Source of the DNA: Megalopta genalis
Taxonomy: Eukaryota; Arthropoda; Insecta; Hymenoptera; Halictidae
Length of the DNA stretch: 64,000 nucleotides
Assembly (NCBI RefSeq): GCF_051020955.1
Contig: NC_135018.1
Span: 7,686,439 to 7,750,438, forward strand
Reading direction: 5' to 3'
Shown here: one piece after another, positions 33,953-44,929 of the stretch
Numbering within the stretch: the stretch's first letter is position 1
Layout: the number at the start of each line of letters is the position of its first letter
Notes under the pieces: model-generated
The model's database searches: none
What the model was told of the DNA's origin: nothing
What the model saw: the letters and a program-made list of their open reading frames with translations, nothing else
Made by a program: the position numbers and the translations under genes

Positions 33953-34906
33953 TTAAGCCTCTATTGGCCCATGTAACTTTCAAGTCACAAGCTAATATAT
34001 CCACATTTTACTAAATAATTCTAGTTTTTTTCACAAGATGATGTATACGTCTTAATTATATAATGCCTTTGCATCAACCAATAACAATATTGATGACGGT
34101 TGGTAGCACCATCAATCTGAAATGTCAAAGTAAATACCTTGCAAGTTGTCTGCAGACAGAAACCAAAGGGACCATTTTGTGCAATTGAGATTATTTGTGC
34201 TTTTGTCGGTGTTTACTAAATAAAAAAAAGCGTATATAATATCTCTGGGTTCGTATAACAATAACAATTTATTTATTTGCATTTCAATAATCATTTTGTT
34301 ACTATTTGTATATGATACAGTTTTGTAACTTTCAGATTACATTGGGATATTGTGGTAGATTCGAGTGTATTTAGGATAATAGTTGTGCTTTCTTCTATTT
34401 TCAAATTTATATATCAAATACCCAAAATATGGATGCAAAATCATATAAAAATAGAAGAGGAATTAGAGTTAGACGCATTAGCGGTAATAGGTCCGAAGAT
34501 TCTTTACTAGATTCTAAATCCGATGTAGATCATCCAGTAACATTTACCCGACGTCGTATAAATATTATTAACAGTGACAATGAATTTAGTACCGAATCAT
34601 CATCGGATGATGAAAATTCAGGACCACAAAAAACTGTTTGGCAACCAGTTCAAAATGCAACGTACATCAATGTTTCACGCCAAGTATAAACTGTTTTATG
34701 GAATTTCACGCTCGAGCTTCTATGCACAAAAATTCAAACGTTGCAAGCCGCTGTTACTTCAAAGTTACAAAGTGAATTAATTATAATAAAATTATTTAAA
34801 GTGGTAAATTTCTTTTTAATCTGCATATATAGATTTATAATCGTTGATTTTCCGTTGCATAAATTTTTTTATATTTAAGAAAAAAATTCGGCCCACAGAG
34901 GGTTAA
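33953..34906 (+). mobile_element. piggyBac-like element with large internal deletion
   Basis: TTAA at 33953-33956 and 34903-34906. The inverted ends are GCCTCTATTGGCCCATG (left) and CCCTCTGTGGGCCGAAT (right, read inward), sharing CCTCT and GGCC in register. Inside is an 86-codon frame whose acidic, serine-rich content is typical of piggyBac transposase N-termini. Full-length relatives are about 2.5 kb, so most of the transposase, including the DDD catalytic core, is missing. It could move only if another source supplied transposase. Confidence 0.72.
34429..34689 (+). pseudogene. N-terminal fragment of a piggyBac-like transposase
   Basis: The 86-codon frame starts at the first ATG after an AT-rich leader (MDAKSYKNRRG) and has basic patches (RRGIRVRR, FTRRR) followed by an acidic Ser/Asp/Glu stretch (TESSSDDENSG) and a Trp-containing segment (VWQPVQN). 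Such an acidic start followed by a W-x-P motif is usual before the conserved part of piggyBac transposases. It stops before the catalytic core. About 80 bp later a different frame (CKPLLLQSYKVN, stop near 34781) could be a relic of the Cys-rich C-terminus, which would place the deletion between them; that part is weak. Confidence 0.55.
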
Positions 34907-36729
34907 TATAATTTCGTAATGTTATTATACTCCGTTGAAATTTATCATATTAATTTAAGGAATTGCGGTTCTTTTATTTCTTTATTTTTCTTATTTTAAC
35001 TCTGTATCAAGTTATCCTAAACCTAATAAATAAATAAATAAATAAATATCAGTTTCATACTTACACATAATTTTAGAAAGTGATTGAATATTTTTCCTTT
35101 AAGACAATTTATTTTCGAGGGGTCTTCTCACTTCTGGAACCATATTTCCGATCGATGCAGAAACTATTGACTGCCCGAGATGTGAAACCACGGGATCTGA
35201 ATTGATTAATACATTGTTGAGGACGTCTCTTAACCCTACTTACCTTATTAACCTTGACCTCTTAGCGTTATTGACCCTTTGACTGCGGCGAGCTCTCGGA
35301 TAGAGTCAATACAAACGAAGCGAGACAGACAAATCAGTCGCTGTGATGTGCTGTTGTATATCATTACGAAGATGATCGTAAAGAAAGAAATTCAATATTG
35401 ATAATGAATAACAAGTTTCATTTGACAAACACAATGTTTAACGCAATGATAAGTTGGCGCAACAACGAAGGTGTTGCAGTCCACAAAATGTAGAGGGCGT
35501 ATATTTATGCCTTTCGTACATGTTGGCAGACTTGCGACGACGTATATATACGCCTTTGGTGATCGAGGAGTCAAGCATTAGAGTCAAGAGTTAAGTATTA
35601 GAAGCGTTAGATGGAAAAGTAATTAGTGGACTGCCGATTTGATGAATTTATGACAAAAATGAGTGTATCTCAAATACAAAAGTAAGAAGACATTAGAAGA
35701 ATTGCGATGATATTGTTACATGATCTTCGACTTATTTCGATCGTTGAAAGTCTTTTGTCCCGAATTCCTGTCCGATATACGAGAATCACTGTGACGGTGG
35801 CGCAGGGAGGGTTTGATTACACGGTGCACGTCCACCTCTCGAGCTTTTCTTCCGGGAACAATGGACGCGCTTGTATTTCCGAATGATTGAACTATCGAGG
35901 AAACGGGCTGTCTGTTTGATCAACATACAAGCAAGGAAAATATTTATACGTAGCCGATAGTCCGGAGAGCTTTATGAATTTTGCAGGTGCTCGTGCGCCA
36001 CGGGATACACCATCCCGATGGCGGATGGCCGGCTCGAAGATCATCGTCCGTTGATTTATCGCCGGGGATATTCGAACTCCTCCGCGCCTTAATTATTAAT
36101 CCCTCGGATCGTGTTTGCGCGGCTCTGGCTGCTCCGGACTCGGGCTCGGGCTCGTTGGAACTCGTTGAAAACGAGCCGCGAATCCGGTGTTTGCTGTTCG
36201 ACGATAAATTATCTTGCCCAACGAGATTCGACGTCGATCCGACGCGGTCGCCTATCTCAAAGCTCATTGAATATTTCAAATTCCAGTGTCAACCCGGTTC
36301 TAATGCCGCCCTCATCCGCTGCTGCTTGATTTATTCAACGGACCACTGGCACAGGGATATCGTCCCCTTACGCGACACCGTGCCTTTTATTTATCGAGGT
36401 TTACTCTCGTTGTCCCGCTTGCCCGCCAATTGGAAAATTGTCCGGGAAATCGGGTTATGCCATTGGCTTTCTGTCGCCCGTCGCGACAGGATTGCTCGTT
36501 TGAATCATTCACGCCGGCATTGAATCGTCGCCGCATTAAAATCTCAGCTTCCGTGTTTGTATTGATCGGGTTCTCTATTTCTTTTCCCGGGGATACCTAC
36601 TGTTTCGAACTCTTCATCGAGAGGTCTTTTCGATTTAATCGAGTTTGATTCGGCAGTTCCGAACGCGGGACAAACTGCGGACCTACGAACGGTATACAAA
36701 TTTGGTCAGTTGATTGCGGCAGACGGAAA
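34907..36729. other. No gene supported; an orphan TTAA-type end and a chance-looking 180-codon frame
   Basis: At 35271-35299 TTGACCCTTTGACTGCGG followed by the hairpin CGAGCTCTCG resembles the left ends of TTAA elements, with TTGA in place of TTAA. A dispersed motif copy lies at 35627-35654 (GGACTGCCGATTTGATGAAT). In the GC-rich block the + frame 35981-36523 is open for 180 codons, but the other strand is open for 111 codons over the same DNA and I recognise no domain, so I do not call it a gene. Confidence 0.4.
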
Positions 36730-37019
36730 TTAACCCTAGAAAGATAACCATATGACAACGTACGTAAAAGATAACCATACGCTTCAGAGGCGCATGCTTT
36801 TCTAAGGCGTCAATTTTATACTAACAATGGATATTTATTTAAGTTGATCTAGTCATTTTAAAGGTTTGGCATTATTGTAAAAATAAAATGCATTTATATT
36901 ATATTTTTTTATATTTTAAGTAATTTTAAACTTAAATCACTAGACCTCTATGAAAAATTAACAAAAATCAACAGTCTTCGCAGGCGCCTCTGCGACGTAG
37001 GTTATCTTTCTCGGGTTAA
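36730..37019 (-). mobile_element. Canonical piggyBac MITE (290 bp with TTAA)
   Basis: TTAA stands on both sides. Left terminal repeat CCCTAGAAAGATA (36734-36746) is identical to the published piggyBac terminal repeat as I recall it; the right one reads CCCGAGAAAGATA inward. From the left, 31 bp separate the terminal repeat from a 19-bp internal repeat TACGCTTCAGAGGCGCATG; from the right, 3 bp separate it from TACGTCGCAGAGGCGCCTG. The 31/3-bp asymmetry is that of piggyBac (3' end left, 5' end right, hence minus). The 190-bp AT-rich centre cannot code. Confidence 0.9.
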
Positions 37020-37806
37020 ACGAATCTAAGAATTTCAGCAAGTTGGGCATTTTTGAAAAATTCATTCGGCTTACACAATCGGTCTAATGACATTTAGTAA
37101 AATTTATGTCATTTTTCAATAATATGGTTCATTGTATACAGGTTAGTCCTACGGTCGCTACCTATCTTGTGATGCGCCATAGAAAAAATATACAGGGCGA
37201 GGCACCTGAAACAAGCCATCCGAATAACTTGCTTGCTTGTAACGGTAGAAAAAAGAAATGTCAGTCAAAAGTTGTTTGATTTTGAGTTGTACATAATATG
37301 ACGTTGATCGTTTTTTCGTTGGTGGTTCGTTTTTATTTATATTCTGATGGAGCCTTTCGAGACGAATGCAGTGACTTATAAATAAGGGTTAGTAGTGGTT
37401 TATACAAGGTCAACTGTAGTATCTTACTGATTCACACATTACTGCAAGTGTTTGACACGATGACCCTGTACTTCGACATGGAAGTGACTCGAAATCATTT
37501 ATTTTTCCATTAGTGTTGACCTCGTGTATTCTCGAATAAGATCGTATTTTAGTTTGTAGAATTAGAACGAACAGAAATTAGGAGAACGATCTTATTTCGA
37601 TCGTAAATATTAAAACGTACGAGACGGATATAATTTAGATTCGGCGAAGGATTTTGCTAGCGTTCGTATTGAGAATAATTATAATACGCGGTCCTGTCTC
37701 GAAGTTTGTTTAATTGGAACTTTCTCGGTGCAACCATATGTAACTGTGTATACTGAAAGCGTGTTGTTGCTGCACAATAATGTAACGTTTTAACAATGAA
37801 CTGGCG
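37020..37806. other. No gene seen
   Basis: TACAGGGCGAGGCACCTGAAAC at 37191 looks like a transposon terminus next to TA, but no partner end was found. The rest is featureless. Confidence 0.4.
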
Positions 37807-37916
37807 CCGTCCATTATAGTGGTCTTTTGTAAGCGAGTATAGATCCACGAATGAACATAATAGTGCCCTTTAGCTACGGAACAATTAACAATGACGTGCA
37901 ATTTTCGATTGGATTT
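37807..37916. repeat. Dispersed 110-bp repeat, copy B
   Basis: Collinear with 18971-19080: ATTATAGTGGTCTTTTGTAA, TAGTGCCCTTTAGCTACGG, ACAATTAACAATGACGTGCA, TTTCGATTGGATTT. Confidence 0.75.
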
Positions 37917-38420
37917 ATACGCCGACTACTTTCTGTTCAACCGAGCTAGTTCTCAATACGGTATCTATACCCATTCGATACTGCACAACACCGGGGCAGG
38001 TCGACAAAAACGAGGAAATTCTTAAACGACAATCGATTATCACCTTTGCAATCGATGAAATAAAAGCGGTGGAACCGTGTGGCTATTTTTTAATTCTTTC
38101 CGCGCTTTTCTCTAGGTACATTTCAATCAGTCTTTCCGTCATTATTTCCTAGCATTTTTCTGTTATTTACGAATACATTATTCATATATGTACGCACGCG
38201 TTAGAGGAATTTTCAATTCTTTTTTTAAAGTAATGCTTTTATTCGTATGTTAGAAGCATCTTTTAATAATATTCGGTGGAATTTTGAGCCAATTTTGTTC
38301 CCTCACATTTTTATTTTACTTATTCGTATACACGTCGAATGATCATGTTGATCTTATATGAATTGGAAAATAGAATAAACAAATAAATAGAAAATACGAA
38401 TATAATATAATAATAATAAT
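37917..38420. other. No gene seen; AT-rich
   Basis: Featureless up to an AATAATAAT run that borders the mitochondrial insertion. Confidence 0.4.
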
Positions 38421-38669
38421 AATAATTTAAAAATTAGATTGTTTGAGATTATTCCCTTATATATTTTCACTCCAACAAGTCATATATCAATGAATTTATC
38501 ATTATCGCCAATAATACGATTAATAGTTATATTTGATGATTGAATAATTAATACAAATAATATATTTACACATTTATTACCTCTGAATACTCCCTCAGTA
38601 TTAATAATTTTTATAATTTGAATTGAATCTAGTAGAAATTTTATTGGACCTCGATCTATATTATACTAT
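38421..38669 (+). pseudogene. ATP6: Nuclear mitochondrial insertion (NUMT), part of ATP6
   Basis: Read with the invertebrate mitochondrial code (TGA = Trp, ATA = Met), one frame stays open for 83 codons. It gives IIPLYIFTPTSHMSMNLSLS, then DDWMINTNNMFTHLLPLNTP and VLMIFMIWIESSSNFI. These match the conserved part of ATP synthase subunit a (insect ATP6: PYIFT-TSH, W-NHTQHMFAHLVPQGTP, LMPFMV-IE-ISN-IRPG). With the standard code the frame has in-frame TGA stops, so it is not a nuclear gene. Key segments are altered (QGTP to LNTP, IRPG to IGPR), so it is decayed. Homology fades after the RPG region, before the catalytic Arg of ATP6. The flanks are AT-rich nuclear DNA. Confidence 0.85.
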
Positions 38670-38843
38670 TAATTATTACCATCAATCTGTGTAAAAGAAA
38701 GAAAAATCGTTTCCCCGCGATTTACAATAGGATTACTTCTTAAGAATGGAAAACTGCATTCGATCCGGCAGTTCGGTAACGAGAAACAAACGCATGATGA
38801 AATTCATGGTACGGTGGAGAAGCCGTTCGCCATTTTAGACACA

Positions 38844-38878
38844 CTGGATACCAGCGACCCCCCACTCGAAAGGGTTAA
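38844..38878 (-). repeat. Orphan TTAA-type end with a palindrome
   Basis: Read from TTAA (38875-38878) inward: CCCTTTCGAGTGGGGGGTCG followed by the hairpin CTGGTATCCAG. The layout is that of the other TTAA ends here (CCCTTTCG as in 29818), but I found no partner end. Confidence 0.5.
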
Positions 38879-39399
38879 AAACCCTCGGCCCGTTTCCCTG
38901 ACGCGGCGCGCCGTCCCCTCGTTACAAACGTAGCGAAAACTTTTCGCATTTTCCTCTTGGCGTCGAGAATTGTCCGGAGGGTTTCAAACCGAGAACCCCG
39001 TACTAATTATTAAAACAGCCTAACGAGGGCTCTTTAATTTGCACCTCGTACCTCGCCTCCCACTCCCGGACCCTTTCATCTCGACCGTTTTCTTTTTTCT
39101 ATTCTTTTCGTCCGGGGGCTCCCGACGCTTCTTTCCGGTTCCAGCGCCGGATGTTGTCTATCCTTTCGTTGATCCTTGTTCTGGGCTCTGCCTTATGTTA
39201 CCGCGGCCACGTGAACAAGACCCCGTCCCACCTGTGTCCATTTACAGAGACGGAATTCCACGAACAATAGACCGTATACATTCCACCGACGTTCGTAACG
39301 TGCATTTTGAAGAATTATTTCTTATCATGCGTTCATTCGAAATTAACCATAGTGTGGAGAATAAATGAAGTTTATTTTTCTCTATAGGTAGGTATATGA
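38879..39399. other. No gene seen
   Basis: GC-moderate DNA with a chance 109-codon frame (39039-39368); it has a hydrophobic Phe-rich start but no recognisable domain. Confidence 0.35.
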
Positions 39400-39439
39400 T
39401 CGTTAGTTTTATGAATAGTATTAATAGTTTAATGATAGT

Positions 39440-39580
39440 AGTATAGTATAATCTTGAATCCGTTGTACAAATTATTGTATTTTATTCGAGTACAATTTAT
39501 TGTATTTTATTCTATTCTACTCTATATCTTTTCTATTTTATTTTATTTCTATTTTGCATACAAATTCGCGGTCTAATAAT
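39440..39580. repeat. ATTCTATTCTA/TTTTATTTC-rich dispersed repeat, copy 1
   Basis: GTACAAATTATTGTATTTTA ... TTTATTGTATTTTATTCTAT matches 49325-49440 (GTATAAATTATTGTATTATA ... GATTGTATTTTATTCTATTC). It ends in an inverted copy of the GACTGCGG motif (39556-39576). Confidence 0.65.
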
Positions 39581-39757
39581 AAGTAAATATTACGCTGCAT
39601 AAAACTACTTTGAGTCTGTGTCTGATTCCTCTGACATCAAACACGATTGACAAAGTATTATATCATGTTCATTGAATGTTTTAAACAAAAATTCTGCATT
39701 CGTAACAACCTCTTCTCGATTTCAATAAACTGTTATATTTTATTATTTTTCCTTCTA

Positions 39758-40520
39758 TTAACCTTTTAGGCACGACGCACCACTATAGTGGCTTTCGCGG
39801 ATGTCATCTTCCATACGTGGCTTGCTCTAGTAGCTCACTCGCACATCGTTTGAATCAAATAATCGTCTTCATATGCATTGTTTCACACTTCTTTTGTCTT
39901 CACATCGATTTACAACAGTCTACAGGGTGTCCCAAAAATGTCTCGCAAACCGGAAATGAGAAGTTTCTGGGATCATTTGAAGTAACTTTTTCCTTAGCGA
40001 AAATGCAACCCGTGGCTTTGTTTACGAATTATTAACGAAAAACACTGACCAATGAGAGGCGAGCTCGCCTAGCGCTAGGTGGCCGAGCTAATCGGCGGAA
40101 CTGGGATTCCACCGCTCGACCGCTGGCGCCGTTGGCTCGGCCGCCTCGCGCCAGCTGAGCTGGGATTCGACCGCTCGACCGCTGGCGCCGTTGGCTCACG
40201 CGAGCTAGCTGGCGCGAGGCGACCGAGCCAACGAGCAGTCTAAACCCAGTTTCGCTCATTGGCTCGGCCGCCTTGCGCCAGCATATCTCACCTCTCATTG
40301 GTCACTGTTTTTCGTTAATAACTCGTTAACGGTGCTTCGGAGAAAATTTTTGTAAAGGAAAAAGTTGCTTCAAATGGCCTGAGGAACCCGCCACTTTCGG
40401 ATTGCGAGACATTTTTGGGACACCCTGTATATACAGTATCAGACTCTGTACAGTACACATCAGACTCTGCCGTCCAGAGAAATAGCCTCGCGCAGAATTC
40501 AGCCGCACCTAAAAGGTTAA
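39758..40520 (+). mobile_element. TTAA-flanked composite MITE (copy 2)
   Basis: TTAA at 39758-39761 and 40517-40520; inverted ends CCTTTTAGGCACGACGC and CCTTTTAGGTGCGGC. Same left arm, same spacer and same nested TA element at the same base as in copy 1 (5163-5925). It differs by having a single palindrome unit (39779-39792) and by a longer GC-rich centre in the nested element. Both copies are 763 bp long by coincidence of these two differences. Confidence 0.85.
39923..40427. mobile_element. TA-flanked CAGGGTGTCCC element, 505 bp, nested
   Basis: Starts CAGGGTGTCCCAAAAATG after TA and ends with its inverse before TA. Compared with 5387-5832 it carries a tandem duplication of the GC-rich centre (GCTCGACCGCTGGCGCCGTTGG occurs twice). 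Confidence 0.88.
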
Positions 40521-41574
40521 TGGCATTAATGGCATCTCCCTCTTCTTTCTGACTCGGTTTGTTTTACTATTTTTCTTCATAGAGTCTTCCTCGTTTCAAT
40601 GAATCACCGGGTACATAGCAAGTATGACTGTTTAATATCGAGCTAAAATGACGCGTGTGACAATGAATAAATTTTTGAGAATTTTTCGCAAAGAGCAAAT
40701 ATGTAGCCCGAATTTAATATTTTGTAGGTTGTGGGTTCGAGGTGCCTCCCTTAGAGAGTTCCTTGGGTTCAATAAGATTCATGGTTTGAAACGTAGGATA
40801 AATGATTCGAGAAGGTAAAGAAAAGTCTTGAATTTTACATACGTGGGTTAAATTGGTGATTTTTCTGTAGGTAGCTTAGCCGGGTTTAATTGATCGTTTG
40901 GAGGAACGATTTACAGCATAAGGGTAGTAGCAGCCCTTTATGAAAGAGAGCAGAGGGTTCTTTTGAGACGAAATGGATACCAGACTCTTGGGAGATCTTT
41001 GGAAAAGACTGTGGGAAAAGGTGTGTCTGTACTGGGGATGTTTAATCTACCGGGTGTACAAAAAGTAGACAAACCCCTTAGGAAGTACTATGCGTCTAGA
41101 TTAATAATTATTTTTTTAAACTATTGTAACAGAGAGAAATAAGTGGAAGCAATGTTGATCTGGATCTATGACAAGTTGTGAAGTAGCCTGTATAATAGAT
41201 AGAAACAACTTGTGTACAGGCTACCTCAAAAATGGTGAAACTATCTGTAGAACAAGCAAAAATTGTCATCTATAATCAAAAATAAATAAATAAAACATTG
41301 GACTACTCAACATCCTGTAAGACAGGAGAACAAAGAATTAATTTACAAGGTGTCTAAAGAACGATGGAACAAGCTAAAGAATAAGATAGGATGTCATCCG
41401 ACCATTGGATCATAAATGCATCACTAGAAAATTGTAAGATACATAAATCATTATAAATAATAAATTTGCGTTGCTTTTGATAATATCTGGAACTTCTTTT
41501 ACAACGAAAACGAGTACAATGAACACACACACACACGTCCAGTGTATTTAAAAAATGGCTGAATAATATAAAAA
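40521..41574. other. No gene seen
   Basis: Noncoding DNA with an (AC)7 run near 41523. CCGGGTGTACAAAAAG near 41053 looks like a transposon end but has no partner. Confidence 0.4.
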
Positions 41575-42130
41575 ACAAGAAGAGAACCATTTCTCCGTCA
41601 ATGCTTCTCGAAAAAAATCCCCAAAAATTTAGAGAACGGGACAATGAGCTATATTTTAATTTAATACAGTCTATAAGGTCTTAAAAAACAGAAAAAATTC
41701 AGAACCCCGAAGATTCACTACCGAAAAAGTGGCAACCGATATTGTGAAAACTATCTTCACTGGGAATCAAAAGAGCTTTTGCCGCACTCAAATCCTCCTA
41801 AGAAATTGTATAAAAAGATGAACAAACGAAACAGCGAACTGTATTTTATTTTAGTACAGTCTGCGAGATCCCACGCAACATGCAGGAAAATTCCGAACCC
41901 CGAAAATTTATTGTTGAAGAAGCTACAATAGAAATTGCGAAACCTGTCTTCATTGGGAGTCAGAAGTGTTCCTCCTCCACCCGCATCGTCCTAAAAATTT
42001 GCATGAAGAAATAAGCGAACGAAACAGCGAACTGTATTTTATTTTAATACAATCTATAAGATTCTACACCGCGCGGAGAAAAATTCCGAATCCCGTAAAT
42101 TCATCACGAAGAAGGTCGCAGGAGAGAAAC
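41575..42130. repeat. Three-copy degenerate tandem repeat, about 190-bp unit
   Basis: GAGCTATATTTTAATTTAAT at 41648, GCGAACTGTATTTTATTTTA at 41833 and GCGAACTGTATTTTATTTTA at 42023 begin matching blocks, followed each time by ACAGTCTA(T/C), AAAATTC(A/C)GAACCCCG and, in the first two, TTCA(C/T)TGGGA. Confidence 0.8.
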
Positions 42131-43221
42131 GACGAGATCCGCGTTTCTTCTCCAGATCCGCCGCAATTATTTCCACGAACAGGAGCTCCACTGGTGTCGA
42201 AAACTTGGCATTTTAATAAACCGAACAGCCACGGGGCGCCGTGAATTATTCGTTTGCAGCGGCGTTAGTTCCGCATAAGACAAACCCACCGGCGCGAATT
42301 AGTTTCGGCCGGATTAATGTTGGCCGCGGTCAAGGAAACCGCAGATGCCCTGGCGCTCGGTTTTCGGCCGAGCCACCCCGGCGTCCAGCCATAGATATTA
42401 GAGGGAGTCCCGAGTGCGAAAAATAATTTCGATTATACATGGTGGCTGGGCTGGATGCGCACAACAAGCCGAAACCGTTTTGGGAAGCCAGGCGTTTGCT
42501 TTACGGGCCAGAAACAGCCTGGGAGATTTATGACGCTGGCGGACGTGGATCTTGAGTTTCGTGGTGCTCTCCCAGGGACGGAACCCGGTCAAGAAAGTTG
42601 ACCGAAAGGGTCGGCCAATTGGCTGATAGCGGATAAACGCGGCGCCAGACGCCCACGCAGCAGTAACTCCTCACAATAACTCTTTCACCTTTGCCCGTTT
42701 CGATCTGGACTCCTGCGAGACTCGCTCTACCGAGCTGCAGATGGAAGAATTGACCTCGGGAACTCGATCTTCCACCGTTTCTGCAGATTTTCGGCGGTGA
42801 GTGCTCTTCAGGATTTGATTCTTCGTTATTCGTGTTCCGTGCTCGACCTGTTGAAGCCGGCTCACGGTGTAACGACGAATACATACATACATATATCGGT
42901 AAAAAAAGTCAATTTTCCATTAAAATAGTTATATTTGAATGCCATTGGTAATTTAATACTATTTATATTCGGAAGATTTAATTTTTAACATAATTTTTTA
43001 TATAAAATAATCGACGAGATATATTGACGAGTAATGTAACAATTAAGAAATATATGCCAGTTTAAATACATTCAAACACAGACGAATAACAAGTAGAACA
43101 ACGATTGATCTTGTTCATTTTGGAGTATTTCGGCACAATTCGAAGAGATCGTTATTACTGACAGATTCGAAAGAATAAAATATCTCATGAAAGAGCACTC
43201 AGGACCAGTACAATTTTTAAT
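42131..43221. other. No gene seen; GC-rich then AT-rich
   Basis: Open frames on both strands in the GC-rich part (42240-42890) have no recognisable content. Confidence 0.4.
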
Positions 43222-43258
43222 GACGCCTTAGAGTCACCGCTCGGCCGCAAGGGATTAA
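43222..43258 (-). repeat. Orphan TTAA-type right end
   Basis: GACGCCTTAGAGTCACC, a worn palindrome, stands 16 bp from TTAA (43255-43258), with GCAAGGGA at the terminus. It parallels the right end of the MITE at 29929-30262 (GGCGCCTCAGAGTCGCC ... GCAAAGGG). Confidence 0.6.
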
Positions 43259-43548
43259 TCTTCCTAGGCGTAAACAGTCGATAAAAACATGTTTATATAG
43301 TATAATCTCGGTAAACTTTATAAAATAAGTTAAAATAAGTTAAAACAAGAGTTAACTTTTTCTCAAGAAACTGGTTCGACGATTTCGCCTAATTAGAGGC
43401 AGAAATCAGCGTGTAATAAGAAAATCAAATCGGAGCAATTTTGTCGTCACAATCGGACAGCCGATTATCGTCGAAATGATTCAGTGGACGCGATTTCGAG
43501 AGCACGATCGAGGAGCGACGTAATTCACGTTGGCACAAGAAGAAATGC

Positions 43549-43566
43549 TCTCTCTCTCATCTCTCA

Positions 43567-43600
<34 letters not shown>

Positions 43601-43610
43601 ATTTCCTCTC
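43549..43610. repeat. (CT)n microsatellite
   Basis: CT dinucleotide repeat with CAT and TTT interruptions. Confidence 0.93.
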
Positions 43611-43805
43611 TGCCTCTTACTTTTCCCTATTTGATTTTTTTGTTTCAAGAATCCAGTCTATTTTTGGACGCGACGTGAATACCCGGCGAATCCAGTTAGC
43701 GACTAACAATTAGGTAGGAATGGATTAAAAGATAATGCGAAAAATCTTTCGGCCGTGTTCCGACGTTGAATAATGGTGGCGTCATTCGCCAGAAAATTTG
43801 CTCGC

Positions 43806-43816
43806 CAGAGAGATAG

Positions 43817-43889
<73 letters not shown>
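43806..43889. repeat. (GA)n/(GATA)n microsatellite
   Basis: AGATAGATAGATAG leads into a long GA run. Confidence 0.95.
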
Positions 43890-43892
<3 letters not shown>

Positions 43893-44929
43893 GTTTCTTT
43901 TCATGGTCCCTCTCTCCTGCCGATCCGTGGGAAATTCAATTTCCCCTCCTTTTTAATAATCTCCTTCCCCCGATAGCGGACGAAGGGATCGGAAATTAAG
44001 CACCGTGTTTCCATGAAAGTTCATTAAAATTTTGAACGCCGACGATTATTATTATATCCACCGCGCATCGTAATTCTTTCCGCGGCTGTCCCTCAATCAC
44101 GCTGCCGACCGACACACTTTTTATTTCCCCTGATTAATTAACACGCACACGTACACGTAGATCGATCGTGGCGACAGCCGCCACCAATTTCCGCGTTTTC
44201 ATTTATATAATTATCGGCCGGTGACGACATTAATATGTACATATATATTTTTCGATCCCGTCAATCGATGCCCCGATGCTCGTTATACCGTATTATATTT
44301 CCTATAAATGGACACGCGTGTTCGATGCGTTCCATTAAATATTCCGAGCTCGCTGCGCCAGCATTTAATCAACTTTTCCGATCAAAACGCGATCGCGCAA
44401 AGTTTTTTAGCCGTTCGTCGACGCGTCTTCTCGTTGACTAGTCGTTTTACTTCCGTCGCGACAGACTTCGTCTATCTTGCAGCTAGCAGTGATTAAATCC
44501 ATTCAAAGACGTACGCAGCAATTTTGTATTTGTATCTTTTTTCTATAGACTTCTTTCATGTCGAAATTAATTAGCTTTATCGAACTTTTATATCGATACG
44601 TAAGAAGTTGCCTGCCAGAAAATTAATCTCGTTTACGTTCACCGAGAAGGCGACAGCTTCTTCGAACGTAATTGCCGATTCTTTCACGGTAGTTCGAACT
44701 TTGCGGGACCACCTACGGGAAAACTTAAAAAGATCGATTCTTTTAGAAGATCATCTTTCCAAAGATAAAACAGCTTGTTCAACATAATTGATTATGACTG
44801 AAATGAACGCGTTTCGTTTATAAATTATAATACAATTGTTGAATAAATGTAACCTATAGAATGCTTGAATTTAGTGCAATTTGAAGTGGTTTGCGAAAAT
44901 TCGAATAACCACAGGATATGATACGATAC
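43890..44929. other. No gene seen
   Basis: GC-moderate noncoding DNA, with TTAATTAACACGCACACGTACACGT near 44136; nothing recognisable. Confidence 0.4.

Noticed and set aside
35981..36523. 180-codon open frame in GC-rich DNA
   Set aside because: No recognisable domain, no start context or splice evidence, and the opposite strand is open for 111 codons over the same bases. It fits low stop density. RNA-seq or cross-species codon conservation would be decisive.
37191..37215. TACAGGGCGAGGCACCTG, transposon-like terminus
   Set aside because: Adjacent TA fits, but no inverted partner within reach.
40723..40760. tRNA-like B box (GGTTCGAGGTGCC)
   Set aside because: The B box is off consensus at its end, no A box lies at the right distance and no cloverleaf can be drawn.
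41053..41075. CCGGGTGTACAAAAAG, transposon-like terminus
   Set aside because: No inverted partner and no target duplication.
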